Part shown: in pieces, positions 11,331 to 23,785 of the stretch
Position numbering within the stretch: position 1 is the first letter of the stretch
Layout: each line of letters opens with the position of its first letter
Assembly (NCBI GenBank): GCA_030248225.1
Contig: JASANE010005196.1
Location: 1 to 64,000, forward strand
Origin: Trileptium ribeirensis
Taxonomy: Eukaryota > Nematoda > Enoplea > Enoplida > Thoracostomopsidae
Direction of reading: 5' to 3'
DNA length: 64,000 bases
Position numbers and translations under genes: made by a program
The notes under the pieces: model-generated
What the model saw: only the letters and a program-made list of their open reading frames with translations
Database searches by the model: none
What the model was told of the DNA's origin: nothing

Positions 11331-11700
11331 ATCAACACCTGCCCTTTTTGAACTATAAAAACATAATAATATGTGATTTGTGTCGGGGGTCCCGTAGGAT
11401 ACTGGGGCTTCAAAAACCTTAAAGTTCTGGCTTTTCACATTTTTATTTACTTATCGGTCCCTAAAAACATACTTTTCAAAACATTGGATTTTATTTAAAA
11501 TTTTATTTCCTAACTTAAACTCGCCTAATTTGTATAAAATCCATTTATTTTTAAGCTTAGCTAACATATTTTTAAGAAGTTTTAGTGTTGTTTCAGTCAG
11601 GCTTGGTTTTGCGTTGCACAGATAGTCGTCCGCGCTATTGCAGTGATGTTTATTACATATGTACTGTTAAATAATTTTATTTAATTTTTTATTGATGAAG
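11331..11700. repeat. LTR-like non-coding sequence
   Basis: This follows the integrase fragment and begins near tgtgtcgggggtcccg (11372). It is T-rich and resembles 4290-4540 in the order of short motifs. It separates a + strand integrase fragment from a - strand RNase H, so it may include the joined ends of two elements inserted head to head or one nested in the other. No exact LTR border was established. Confidence 0.35.
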
Positions 11701-11709
11701 ATTAGCTAG

Positions 11710-13083
11710 TTAATGCCTTGTGGCACTATACCAAATTACCTGAGGCGGACTTATGCCTACAATCTTTATGAGATTCGCTTCCCGTTTCGGTAAGACTTCA
11801 TCGCGGTGTGTTTTATCCTGTTTCTGGTCTACTTCAGAGTTATGAACCGATTCTTTGCTTGGTTTAGACGCCAATATCGGCGGACGTAATATTGTATCAG
11901 CTTTAAGGTGTTGCCTACCCGGTTCATGCACTGCTTCATAGTAAAATTCTTGGATTCTAGTTACAAAACGTAACAAACGTGGTATTAACAAATCGATGGA
12001 TCGGGTTTTCTTTAAAATTTGTACTTGGAGAGCGTGATTCGTCACGATTGTTGTAAACCTACCCAGTAAATATGGCCGAAATTGCACCATGGCTAGTACT
12101 ACGGCAAAGCCCTCCTTTTCAGTCACGCTATATCTCGTTTCCGCGTCATGGAACTTCCGACCTCCGTAATGAATTACTCGTTCTTTTCCATCATCACCGC
12201 CTTGTGTTAAGATGAATTCAACACCTTCGTTAGTAGCGTCGATGTACAACCGAAATGGTTTCACCGCGTTCGGATACGCTAACATAGGCGCTGTGGTTAA
12301 TGGCACTTTTAGCTTATCAAAGGCAATTTGGCACTGTTCTGCTCAGCGAGACTCTGCCGAATTGCATTTACTAGGCCCTTTTGTCAATTCAGGTAATGGT
12401 ATTTTCCTAAGAACGAACGTATTTCCGTGACGTTTTGAGGTCTTTCGCACTCCAATATCTTTTGGACTTTCGCTGAATCGGATAAATTCCGTTCTCCGAC
12501 ACCACATGGCATAAGAACAGTACTTCCCGTCGTTTCTTGCCCTTAATAGATAAACCTGCGTCACGAAGACGATTAAACACGCGTTGGATACCCCATAAGT
12601 GATCTTCGAATGTGGGCGAAAAAATGATGACATCATCGATACGTATAACATGGGCAAAATTATAAGAGGTAGCCTGACAAAACGATTTGCATCATTCTTT
12701 GAAATGTGGTGGGCGCGTTGGTCAATCCGAAAGGCATTACTTTAAATTCGAATCAGCTTTGTCGACAAATTAAGGCACTCTTTTCGACATCCTCAGGTTC
12801 TATTTCCACTTGCCAATAACCAGATTTTATATCCAACGTCGTGACATACTTTTCACCTTTGAGGGCGTTCAGCGTATCGTCAATTCGTGGAAGGGAAAAC
12901 TGTATTTTTTACTCCGTCATTTAACATACGATAGTCGACGCAGAATCTCTTAACCCCGGTCTTTTTCCTGACAAGGGCCACAGGAGATGCCCACAGGCTC
13001 ATCGAGGGCTGAATCGCATCATCCAGCGTAGCCTGGACCTGTCGAGAAATTTCCCCGCGATGCACGTAAGGGGCACGTCGCAT
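11710..13083 (-). pseudogene. Gypsy reverse transcriptase and RNase H
   Basis: On the minus strand 13083-12880 encodes ASPVALVRKKTGVKRFCVDY, the start of the polymerase. Broken frames from 12880 to 12500 continue with VTTLDIKSGYWQVEIEPEDV, the FGLTNAP word, and RIDDVIIFSPTFEDHL at about 12600-12645, the active site. There the usual YxDD is read as RIDD, so the tyrosine is lost. Bases 12306-11710 encode RNase H (LYIDATNEG, ... GGRKFHDAETRYSVTEKEG, FTTIVTNHALQ) and the following tether. No integrase follows. Several stops and shifts mark it as dead. Confidence 0.88.
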
Positions 13084-13331
13084 TCGTTATTGTATAACTT
13101 TGATGTCTCCTGTATCCATAGGATGTCGCAAAACATACGTTCGACTTATTGGTTTCGTAGAATTTCCGAAAATGTCGCTGCTACCTGCTAATAACCGTGC
13201 CAATGGGCGAGTTTCGTCTTGGTAACGACAACTTGTTTTATAGATACCCATTTTGGCAATTCAAATTCTTTGCCGTGGGGTATTTCTGCTGCCAATTCTC
13301 CATACGAGCACTTAGCTTCTTTCTCTCGAAT

Positions 13332-13912
13332 CTAAGTCTTGTTTGTAACTACTTGGAATAGTCGAGATTGGTCGTCATTGGTTTTTCCGTCGATGTGACA
13401 AACTGTATCCACAATTTCCTTGATGCGGTTCATGACGTTATCAACCTTCAATTTATACGCTCTTTGTTCCAAATTCGTGCCTGATGACCAAATAATGCCT
13501 CCTTGTACTGCGATGACGGCGTTAGAACGAATCATCGGCCGTTCAAATCGAGTGTCTAGGTCTGACTCTACCTTGACACTCTGTCCATTGAAATTAGTTG
13601 TATCGATGTATTGGACCAGTTTCGTTCAATCGTGCTTTGGAATTCTCGTGTCATGTCATCACCGATAACAATGGCGGCCATCATGTCAGGTACAACGTGA
13701 ATTTTCACGTACTGGGACTGATCCCCGAAATATACGAGTGCTTCAAACCATCCCAGTGTCTTACTAGCTGGGAAACCATCGAAAGCAAATACTTGGAGTA
13801 CCTCCGAATTCAACTTGTACCGACTAAAGGCTTTTTCATAGATTTCCTGGAGTTTGAACTTCAGTATCCACTGATCCACGTAATTTATACGAATCAATTC
13901 GTATATCAACAT
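13332..13912 (-). pseudogene. Gypsy aspartic protease-like region
   Basis: The piece 13912-13568 ends its core with KIHVVPDMMAAIVIGDDMT, similar to the strand before the last helix of retropepsins (V..D....iiG.D). The usual D-T/S-G triad is not visible. A second piece, 13535-13332, links it to the polymerase. The position between the ORF1-like sequence and reverse transcriptase supports the call. Confidence 0.5.
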
Positions 13913-14780
13913 AAAAACATGATTTGGTGGAACGTGTCATCATCTCTACTTGAGCCGACGTCGTTGGCGGAGCAGGTTTGTATTCAGCTCGACTTCTGGT
14001 TAATGTGGGCTGGCTTATCGTCTCTCGTACTGGTTTTGTCGTTGTTCCATGCTCAAAATTCGCAACGGTGTTTCAATGTGGTACTAGATATTTCTGTAGT
14101 ATGTTCGGATGCTACGTTAATCACAATAAGATCAGCTAGGCTCTTACGCCGCCAAACTGCAATTGCCTGGCATTTACATTGGTTTTCACAAGCAATCTGC
14201 TCACTTTGGACCCAATAAAAATGATATCGAGTAGGATCCACTGGATCAACAGTGGTTGTTGCTAATTCAGGCATTCGCACAGGTTCATCTGACACAGTAT
14301 ACGTCGACTGAGCCGTAGGAGGCGTTGTGGCAACTAACGAGGTATTAGAGGTAACGGTCTCTTCTCGTAACACCATACGATGCAAACGTTCCAACAGAGG
14401 TGGTCGATTTATAACACAGAGCTGCACCGTAGTGGGCGTTGTAACCCAATGCCATTTTTCCGCGAATTTCGCGAGGATGTAACCTTTCGGTTCCCAACTG
14501 AATGGCCCACTGATCTATCTCTTCTTCAAAAATATTTTCTTGTCTATATCCCATTTCCGTTTCATCTACTGGTCCAGCCATGACATATTGGTACCGTCGT
14601 ATACGTGAGCAGAGTCGACTGCGCGCAACTCGGCGTTGTTTCGCTTTTCATACCACTCGAATTCATCTCTCCTGGGATATAGTCGCGGTTGTATCGCAGT
14701 TCAAATTCCGTGATCGCCAATAGGCGTATGATCCAAATCAATCGTATCCAAACCCATATTTGGGACGTGTTGACGGTTCA
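13913..14780 (-). pseudogene. ORF1/gag-like region of the minus-strand Gypsy element
   Basis: Broken minus-strand frames give plausible protein: LYPRRDEFEWYEKRNNAEL and VDSAHVYDGTNMSW near 14600-14690, and CENQCKCQAIAVWRRKSLAD near 14120-14200. The last has a small cysteine cluster. I do not recognise a capsid domain. It precedes the protease of the same element and is probably its gag or gag-pol junction. Confidence 0.4.
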
Positions 14781-14889
14781 ATTGCGCAGGTGTAGCTGTA
14801 ACTGGCCGGTCCGTGTCACGTTATATATTATCTTCTGGTTCGATAACAAAAACAGCTTCGCCGTCATCCTGTTCAGTAATTTGTTATAA

Positions 14890-15929
14890 ACTGCTGTTTT
14901 TCAACACCCCACTGTCCCTTTTGCCGCCAATAGCCAGTGCACTGAGACACTTTTCTGCGATGTTTTTTGGGTAACAACGGTGGTTCGACACTGCATCGGC
15001 ATTAAACGCACATGCGTAGTAAACTCTCGGAATATTCGTGCAATTGGTTCAATTAGATGCCGAAGACGTCTTAATTACGTACCGTAAACCGATAGAAGAT
15101 CATCGTAAACTGTACCAACCACCTACAGCAGCTTGTAAATCCATCGAATTTGCGTAAGGAAACGGCTGGTTAAAACGCAAATTTCGAACATTCCACAATC
15201 ATCTGTACCAAGTGCCATCACATCAAAAAAGATGGTTCCCTCAATAATAATATCGACTTGAAAGGTAGCAGCTGCAGTACTTCGTCAACATTCGGCATAA
15301 GCTAACCACTTTGGATCGATCACAGTGGTATAATAATACCACTGTGATTAATCTTTCGTCGAGCCTTAGAAGGTTACCATCGCCAGCAAACATTAAACGT
15401 GTCCTATTCCTGCGTTTCCCGATATTTTCCCCCAGCGCATTTCGGAATTCAAGTTGCTGGTTGTGGCAGGTTTTTACACACTCCATAAGATAGGTGGCTG
15501 ATAATGCCTATCGCATACTATTTGTGCTCTGGCATCAACATGCAACCACTACGTCCAACCATTTCTATTCCACTGGTCCATGCGTTTTTACTTAGCCACT
15601 AGTTAATGACTGACTTGCACTCAATTCTCCTATGCATTGGTAAAACATAAATCCTACCAGCGTGAGCAGCTGTCGTAGATTCACACCGAACACCGACACA
15701 AAACTGACAGTGGTAACCCCAAATCAGCGACTGATGACTGTCGGACTGTCAACGATCTCATTTATTACTGACAAGAGCACGTGACACAAACCCTAATTCG
15801 ATGGTGCCGAAAGACAATGTTGAAATTTACCGTGGGCCTGCTAGTACTGTCCATTTATTGTACCAAAATAGAGCAAAATACAAGAGATAATAGTAGAAGT
15901 ATAAGAAAATAAAATATAGATTTACCAGA
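14890..15929. other. no recognisable gene
   Basis: About 1 kb between the ORF1-like region and the PHD-like piece. Only short frames with no known motif are seen on either strand. A short local palindrome (ataataccac ... gtggtataataataccactgtgat at 15325-15350) is present. Likely non-coding or decayed retroelement sequence. Confidence 0.4.
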
Positions 15930-16133
15930 TTACGTGGACAACCGTCGAATACACTCTGGACAATACGACAAAGGTGGTTTCGAGCGTTTTTCCAGGTTCA
16001 CACAGCGGAATTGGTACCATTTGAGACAATAGACACATTCCACCCAATTGAGGTCATCTTCACTTGTGCGGAGATCTTCCTCATAGCTCTGGCCACACTC
16101 TCCGTTAAACCAGTTTTCAATGGCACAACACAA
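15930..16133 (-). pseudogene. PHD-finger-like zinc domain, degenerate
   Basis: The minus-strand piece holds NWVECVYCLKWYQFRCV followed by SYCPECIRRL. This is the C-x2-C ... WYH-x2-C ... C-x2-C pattern of a PHD finger, but the zinc histidine is read as Q in WYQFRC and only one cysteine (ECGQSY) of the first pair is clear. A PHD finger should bind histone tails. Here it lies upstream of the minus-strand Gypsy pol, so it may be part of that element's first protein or a captured host exon. Length 67 residues, no intact gene around it. Confidence 0.5.
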
Positions 16134-16191
16134 TTTCCGTTCATATTCGAGATAATCTCGCGGTTCTCCACTGAAATGTTCAAATAGGCTC

Positions 16192-17040
16192 TTGCTATGT
16201 CTTAGTTTTGCGACGGCGACAACGAATCAAGTCAACAACGAAAGCCAACACAACAACAACCTAATGGCGATGAACAAAGAACTGATAGAAGCCTTGATCA
16301 AGTTGGCAACCAAAGAAACGCTTCAAGCAACGAATACAACCCAACAAACAATCGGTCAAGCGGTAATGGACAAGATGAAGAACGAAGTTCCAAACCTGTA
16401 AGCGTAAAAGGGTGGGAGCAGCTTCGTGGAATTCCGCAAAGAACTGGGAAAGGCGCTGGCTCATTGACGAAGAGCAGGAGAAATTCTGAATCCTGAAAGC
16501 AAAGATACGTGGAAAAGCGGAAGAATATTTAGAAGTAGTAGCACGCGATAACACTGAAGAATTAAATAACTGTGGTGCAATTGCTCAAGAAACTAAAAAA
16601 CAATCGACGTGCCAAAGACGCTGACAAATCACATGAACAAATTACAGTCTACGCTAAACGGGAACAGTCAGTGCGTAACGAAAGACGAGACTTTCGCGAC
16701 ATTGACAGAGTAGGCCGGAACAGTCGAGAACGTAGATCAACAAATGAACCAAAGATTGCGAAGTATGGGCGAGCACCGACCAAGGTACAGAGAAATACAG
16801 TTGGGTCAACCGAGTACAAATCAAATAAGTTTGAACTTATGAAAGTTTGGTACCTACGGAACAACAAACTGTGCGACCTCGCGAGTTTGCATTCCTACCG
16901 GGTGAGGATCACCAGGAAACACAACCTCGAGAGGCCGTAACGAAACAACAAGGCGAAAACGTAGTACCAGAAAAAGAACAAGGACAAGAAAGATCGAAGG
17001 AAGAACCCATGGAAATACATCAAAGGCCGCAGTAAGAAAG
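16192..17040 (+). pseudogene. Gypsy-type gag, second copy
   Basis: KELIEALIKLATKETLQATN and QQTIGQAVMDKMKNEV (16285-16395) match the gag at 9843-9950. The following bases to about 16660 run parallel to 9960-10220 at the DNA level (agaatatttagaagtagtagc against agaatacttggaagtcatg). An R/E/Q-rich basic part follows to 17035. Frameshifts and stops are frequent. It sits back to back with the minus-strand PHD-like piece, about 60 bp apart. Confidence 0.65.
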
Positions 17041-18046
17041 TCAATACCCAGAAGAAGAGCTCGATTAAGAAGACGAAATAATGTCAGACAATTCATTAAG
17101 CTGACCTAGTTCTTGGTCTTCTGTGGTGGTTAGCGGATAGGAGCGTAACACCTCCTGACAAGACAAGCACACGGATGCAACGGACAGCGATGGATCGAGA
17201 CAGACGTCCGAAACACCATCAAATGCGACATCCCAACAGAGCGGCTTAGCCAACCACGACAATTCTCAAAACACAATGATGGCTAGCGGCCCCTCTGGCT
17301 GGGGTCTTTGGCGTCAGGCACCAGAAATTTGGTGCAAGACGCAAGAGGTAATGTCAGAGGAGAAAATCTTATGTCCCAGGGCGGCAAATTGAAGAAGAAG
17401 AAGAAGACAGTGTATTAACCACATCAGTGACGGGAGATGAACAATTACCATTGGCAGAAGCAATATGAAAAAGAAGAAAAAGATGGCGGATTATACGAAG
17501 TCGCTAGTGGAATAACTGAGAAATCGAAGCTCCAAAAACAAAAAAGTGGCAAAAACATCAAGACAAATAAACCACAAAGGAACAAAGCGTGAAGTAACAG
17601 TCGAGTTATTCGCGGAAGATGAACCACGAAGAGCCAACCAAAAGTCTTCTCGACGCAAGTCTACAGAAAGTTGATGCGATAACTCTCATCTGATCGTGCG
17701 AAGAAGTTTAAAGAACAAAGACGCGAGTATAGTCGACAAAGATCGTGAAATTCAGAAGGTCCAAGTCGGAGATATGAGCCGAAATACTATTATTCGTCCA
17801 CAAGAAAGCAACATGAATCGAAAGTACCGATAGTTGAAGAAAGATGGCGTCATAAGTACGAGAAAAGGAGAGAACATCCCAGTACAAGCGCAAGACCAAT
17901 AACAAAAAGAAGCGGAATCTAAAGAAAAAGAAAGAAGTTTACAAAGGATAGAAGACTCTTCGAGTCGAAGCATAGAGCCATGGTTACAAAAACTCAAATC
18001 GGTCACTGAAAAATGCGAATAAAAAGCCGCGAAATATAGGTTTAAC
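17041..18046 (+). pseudogene. decayed charged coding sequence
   Basis: Purine-rich on the + strand, with many short frames rich in K, E, R and Q, for example DNSVLTTSVTGDEQLPLAEA read through breaks near 17400-17465. No catalytic motif of protease, polymerase or integrase is seen. It looks like a continuation of the same protein region as the next entries, worn by stops. Confidence 0.35.
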
Positions 18047-18520
18047 ATGGAACTCGTATCAAGGATGAATACGAAACAAAAACAAGAATTCGTTTACGGT
18101 ACAATGACTTGGTCGAAACGGTGTTTTGCGGACACGGAAGGAAATGTAAAAGAAACCATGAAAGAGAAAAGGAACAAGTTCAAGAAGACTATGAAGAAAG
18201 GAAAAGAAGGACAAGAGAAATGGACATATAAAAGACGAGAGAAGATAGACAGAGTGTTGTGGCAACCGATCGAACAAGCCTTTCGAAAGAAAATAAGAGA
18301 TGACCAAAAAGATGCTTCACAGACAGAGGAAGCGAAACAACAAGAAACAATTACACCGAGTGAAGAAGGATTGGTGGATCGTGGAAAAAGACTAAGTCTA
18401 CAAATGATACAAGAACAACGAGAAATAGCGCCCAAATTGCTACAACAACATAAATTGACAAGAAAAAAATTAGTTCCTCAAAGAAGCGAACTACATGCCG
18501 AGAAAGAAGAAAAAACGTAA
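18047..18520 (+). pseudogene. Lys/Glu-rich coiled-coil protein fragment
   Basis: A 157-residue open frame starting MELVSRMNTKQKQEF, very rich in K, E, Q and R with heptad-like leucine spacing (LSLQMIQEQREIAPKLLQQH). No domain is recognised. It belongs to a 3-kb purine-rich stretch downstream of the second gag, so it may be an extra protein of that retroelement or a fused host sequence. Frames before and after are broken. Confidence 0.4.
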
Positions 18521-18869
18521 TAATTCCGAGAGTCAAGAAAGCCTGGGAACGATATTATGAAAGCTCCGGAAACGACACCGATAACGGAGATTGAACGAGA
18601 CAGGAAAGAAATGTGTAACACTGCCACATACAGCAGCCATAACGATCAGGTCATCAGAACCAACGATTACAACAACCGTAGAATTACCAAAGCGTGGGGT
18701 CTAAAGCGAAAAGTTAACGTATATCGCACGAGGATTGTCGATCCCGAAGTTGGTAACAACAAGTTTGTCGTCCGAAAAAGAATCACCGATGGATAGCAGA
18801 ACAACAGCAATGATTGTAATACCAAGCGAGAAAAAGCATAGAATCCACGGAATCGATTCAATTACTAAT

Positions 18870-19401
18870 CATGGCCGAACCATTAACAAGTGACGAAAAG
18901 ATGGCCGAAGCGTTAAGCTATCCTGCAAAGAAATTCGCCATATATAGACCTGGTACAGATCTATCAAGACAACAGGTACTGGCGGAAATTAAAAAGATTC
19001 AAAATGCCTTCAGTTAAAAATTGGAAAGAGTGAACGAAAGTATCGAAGCAAAAAAGTTTGGAAAAACAAGTACCAAATTGAGTATACGTATCGCATATAG
19101 GTGTAAGGAACTCATACAAGGGATATTCGAAAGTTTAAATAACAATGGGAAACAAGAAAACAAGAATTAACAAATAAAGATACACGAACATGAATACGCC
19201 GGCTACAGGAACAGTCATATGCCAACACAAGAAGTGTCGGACCATGACAACAAAAACTGGCACTATGCCAACATTGGACGGAACAAACTATTATCGAGTA
19301 CAATTGCGATAGTAAATTTAAGAAAAAGAAAATTCCAATCGTGGAATGAAGCCGTTTACATCACCGAAACCAAGAAAAGATCAACAACTTGTACGAAGTA
19401 A
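18870..19401 (+). pseudogene. decayed ORF, two in-frame stops
   Basis: One frame from the ATG at 18870 reads MAEPLTSDEKMAEALSYPAK, FAIYRPGTDLSRQQVLAEIK and onward to 19401 with only two stops (TAA at 19014 and 19168) in about 177 codons. No domain is recognised. The long frame with few stops suggests it was coding in the recent past and is younger than the polymerase remnants to its left. Confidence 0.4.
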
Positions 19402-20778
19402 TTCAAGAAAATGAAGAAGCACTACATCAAAATCAAACCGAGAACACCCAAGAATTGGTCGAGCTAGCAAGACAACGTGAATAAGTTCAAGAACGAGCAA
19501 GGAACAATGTCTAATGACAATAATTAAGAAATGTGGCGAAGAGGTAACAGTCGCAAGAGAAGCGAAAACAGAGGTTCAGGTTCGATTAACCGAAACGCAA
19601 AACGAAGTAACGGTGGAAGAACAAATAAAGGAATTACAGGACAATATAAAAGAACTGCATTTACAAACGCAATCGGGACGAAGCCAGAGTGAACAAGTGG
19701 AAAACTAACGGAGTACTCAAAGAACAGAACGCCATGTTCAAGCAGTAAGTACCGAATTTTCACAAATGCCACATGATATTCCGAACAAACAACCAGGTGA
19801 AGAAGTATTCCGATGGACGGAGATACTTCCAGATGGCTTACAATTACAGGAGTATCAACTGTAGAGTGAAGTGTGTTACTTCGAGACACAGATAAATACG
19901 TCACACATCGAAATAGTACCCGAAGCAAAAATGATCACAAACGAAGTACAAGATAAGTCAATGGAGATGCTACACCACGAAGCACTGACCAGAGAAGAAA
20001 GAACAGTACAAATGCTGACGGCACTTAGCGATACCGAGGTCAAGATCCGGAATAAATGTCGATCACGGTGAAAGACCACTGAAGAATACCAACAAGCAGT
20101 ACGGCAGTACGTAAAAAAATATCCAAGAATGGATAGCAGAATTCATGCAAATTAGAACCCGACAAACACAGAATTTGCCGGAAATAATGGCCATACCGAT
20201 CGATTACATCGAAGTAATAGATACTCAGATCCAATATCCAGAACAGCACCAAACCAAAGATTCGAAACTATGAAGAACGTTAAACAATTAACCAAAGAAG
20301 TATTCAAAGGCAAAGTAACGTAGGTTAATAATGGAATCGCATTCGGGTATATCAAAGGAAAAACCCACAACAGGAAGGATATTACGGAAGAAAGTTGGTT
20401 CATAGGATTTACTAAAGGAGAGCTCCTACAAGGTATCCATGAGGCGCAGCAACAATCGTTGGATACGCAAAAGTGACAAAGCGTATTCCCAAGGATCGAA
20501 CAGCTCCAATAAAGCGTAGATGTGGAGGAGGTGGCGTTCCTACCAGGCGTCGAGTTTCTCGCATTAATCTAGGGTGATCAGGAAGGGCGAGAAATGGAGG
20601 AAAACCAGTTGTATTTCTACCGGATACATTGGAACGCTCGGAATCCACGCCTTCCCAAAATGATCAACAAGATTCGTTGAAAGGATTTAAAGAACAATAA
20701 CAAAGGGGCAAGTATAAAAACAACAACAGTAACGAAAAGAGTGGCAACGCTAAAGAACCACGGAGTGCAAAAGAATTG
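19402..20778 (+). pseudogene. charged coiled-coil remnants
   Basis: Several short frames continue the helical style: NNLYEVIQENEEALHQNQ, VEEQIKELQDNIKELHLQTQ (19612-19680), MITNEVQDKSMEMLHHEALT (19930-19990) and EWIAEFMQIRTRQTQNLPEI (20130-20190). The helices look coiled-coil-forming. I recognise no known retroelement domain. Together 17.0-20.8 kb could be one long ORF of about 1200 codons before decay. Confidence 0.4.
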
Positions 20779-20866
20779 CATGAAACGATTATTTTATGGC
20801 TTTCTTATTAAAGTTAGTCTTTTTGGTTTTCAGCTGGCAACCATGGCATTAGAATCACATCACACG
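20779..20866 (+). other. possible signal-peptide exon with 5' splice site
   Basis: An ATG at 20780 opens MKRLFYGFLIKVSLFGFQLA, a positively charged start followed by a hydrophobic run, as in a secretion signal. Nine residues later the sequence is cacacGTAAGTatt, a perfect match to a 5' splice site, just before an in-frame stop would occur. It lies at the end of the decayed charged region. It could be the first exon of an envelope-like or host secreted protein; no downstream exon was found. Confidence 0.3.
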
Positions 20867-21610
20867 TAAGTATTATACTATCATATTATTATCCATGTGA
20901 TATTAATTCCGTTTAAAAGTTAGGTGTTCCGGGTTTAAAGAACTAGGCCGTAAGGTCTAAAAATGGTGGCAAATAATTATTAGAAGATAATCAATATCGG
21001 CCGAGTTAGCCACAGATTCAGCTTCACAAGGGGTTAACTTCTTGAGTTTCAGGGGCGAGTTCTGGGCGTAGCATCACGACCGATTTTAAGCAGCCTACCT
21101 TCCTTATTTACCACCTTTTGAGCATTCCTACAGGGGTGCCGGAGCACCTGCGCAGACAATCTTCCAACTAGGGTGTGTACTATTGTCACAACCTAGTTCA
21201 TAAAATAACACTCGTGCATTCCTACCGGGTATGCGTTACATAACGTAGGGGTTAATATCTAGCTTAAATCTAAAGGCCTTAGGGTCAGGTAATTAAATAG
21301 AATTGTGGTGTGCAGAGAATTAATAGAAAAATAAATATATTAAATACTAAGGGGTGTTACAGTGAAAGATCATAGGTAGTATTATCTGATTAATCATAGG
21401 TCACTAAAAACGAAGAATTACAATAGGAGTGGATGAATATAGCGCAATCGTAAAGAACTGGGTATAACCTGGTGCATGCGCATATACCATGCCAGGAACG
21501 ACAGTGGAGTACCAATGTGGGAGTGGAGGTCGGCTCTTGAGGTATCAATAAAAATTAAAAATTTGACTGAAAAGAGGTGTAGAAAAGTCGACAATTATTT
21601 TATATTGTTG
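20867..21610. repeat. non-coding retroelement tail or LTR-like sequence
   Basis: Contains gggtttaaagaactaggccgtaagg (20938), a degenerate tandem-unit relative near 21250-21300 (tagcttaaatctaaagg), and a stretch at 21483-21600 that resembles 2700-2820. These shared pieces flank Gypsy remnants on both sides, so they are probably from one LTR family. No border or target duplication was fixed. Confidence 0.35.
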
Positions 21611-23785
21611 TGGGTAGATGTTCTATTTAGTGGATTTGTTGTGAACTCTTCATGCAATCCCCATTACGCATCACCCCACCCCAACTTAATAAACAATTTT
21701 GGGCTAATTTGGTCGTATTTTGTGACTTCGATAAAAGTTATATTCACCGTGGTATTAATGATGCATCGGTTTTCTTGGATTTGTCTTTAATTTGATTTCG
21801 AGTTTAAAAGTCTCATCAATAGCAAATTGCGGCTCTTGGACAACCACACAAAATCAGCATAATCTATGGCTTCGGCCTTTACAGTGCCTCCAGGTAGTTG
21901 GGTAATTTACTCGGGGGAGGGGGTAAGCCCCTTGTAAGCATGTGTGGATCGAGCATCCCAAAATCCAAGCTTAGCATTACGTTATGTACTAATAACTCCG
22001 TCGGTTGCCCCGTACGCGTTATCTATACATATGTTTGCATAGGAACTGTTCGTGATTGGCTTGAGTGGCTACATTTTATGGAGAACAACAGTTTCCAACC
22101 CTCCTTCTTCCCAGAAGACTCGCTTCTGGCTCCTGACTTGGGATATACTAATTAAGATCATAACAAAATGGACGTAGTGGAAATTTGCTAGCCTGGCAAT
22201 ATTTTGTGAATCCGGGGGCACAAAAAATATTTTTGCGCCAGGTACCTCTGCGTGCCAAGCATGATGCCAACCTCAACATTCAGAATGCTGCTTGCTATCT
22301 GAAAATCTGGAGACAAAAGCATGTATCTTCATTATAGGCTAGTATAATTTCGTACTAAAACGTCCAAGTAGCTGTAACTAAATTGTCAAAACCCATACGA
22401 TCTTTTATTTCTTCTACCTTTGTCTTATAATGCTGAGACTTAAAATTTACTAATCCCAACTTAAGAAAAAATAAAAATTTCAAGGACCGTTTTTATGCTT
22501 AGCGCTTTCTGTAATAATTTAGCTGCATATACACAAATACCTATTCTTTCATTGTATTTCAGAGTTTCATTGGACCCAAATTTTGGTGGTTTTCGGAAAC
22601 CTGGCCGGGCTCCGAGGTCGAGCTCGGTAGTCCATTTAGGATGGGGTTATAATATTTCACTTGTGCGACAGTAACAGTTTATATCCATTTCCATACTTTT
22701 AAAATGCATTAAGTACGATAGAATATATACAGCATTACGTACAGGGGACAACGAGCTTCATTACATTTATGTTCAAATCGAAACACGGAAAGTGTAAGTG
22801 GAGAAATATTACGTCTGGGAAATTCGCGAGTATAAATCTTAGGCGAAAATTTTAGGGGCCGCGGACCCAGGACTTGACGCGCCGGTTTACATTAGGCTGT
22901 AGGCCACTACACTCCGTCACTATAAAAAGCCGCATTAAGCCATCCCAAAAACCTATAGGTGTATTCTAGCCTTTTTGTAACAAATAAATCGAAGATATGC
23001 TGAAATTTTAATGGTAATGGAGCACATACGGATACCTGAAGCAAGCCCTCTTAGGACGTTTAAAAGACGATCATGCTTAATATCGTTATATATAAATCGA
23101 ACCATCACATGCAGCAGGAAAAGTTCTAAAATTTTCCTTTTTTGCAGAGGATGTATTTTTACTCTTTGACTTGTAGCTCAAAAATAATTCTGGTAAAAAT
23201 ACGAACAGCAGTGGTAACATCTATGCTTGAGAAGTTGTCTCAATTTCCCGCTCCCGCTACGATAGGTCTGACAAAAGTTATACCTTATAGCCTATAAAGA
23301 TTATCCTCATACGGCCAAAATTACATAGCGGTCAACCTGTCGTGAATTTTTTCGTATTTTTGTCGCAAAAAGAGGACGCTGTTTAACGTTGCACAAAAGG
23401 AATATTTGTGTATCATCTAATCAAAAAATTCAAAATTCGTACATTTGACGGTGAGTTATGAGTTTTGAGACAGACAAAAAAATTGCATAGGTAACTGCTG
23501 CAGAGTTTAATCTGTTGGCTTCAATCGTTCCGTACGAACAAACATCTCGGTCGTATTAAATATAATGGTAGTTAAGAATTTGGGGTTTTAATTTTATCAA
23601 AGTGTCATTGGGTATTTTAAAGGCATTGGCTTAATGCAAAATCGTTTGTTTGTATTGTTTAGCCGTTCTCTATGTGTTTATGTTTTAGGTTCTGCTATAC
23701 ATTGCCCTAAAATAAGGATAAAGTAGTATTATATGTTATCCTCATGGATTTGTCTTTCTTGAAATGGATAATCTGTATTTGAGCA
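21611..23785. other. upstream region of the MPPE1 homologue, no clear gene
   Basis: AT-rich sequence without a recognised gene. A frame at 22041-22155 (after an AG, starting TVRDWLEWLHFMENNSF and ending in a stop) is slightly protein-like, but I could not place it in a family. The stretch must contain the MPPE1 promoter; no convincing TATA box was seen near 23700. Confidence 0.4.

Noticed and set aside
22041..22155. Possible exon (TVRDWLEWLHFMENNSF…)
   Set aside because: It is short, has one plausible acceptor and no donor, and I could not place it in a family; left as part of the non-coding region.
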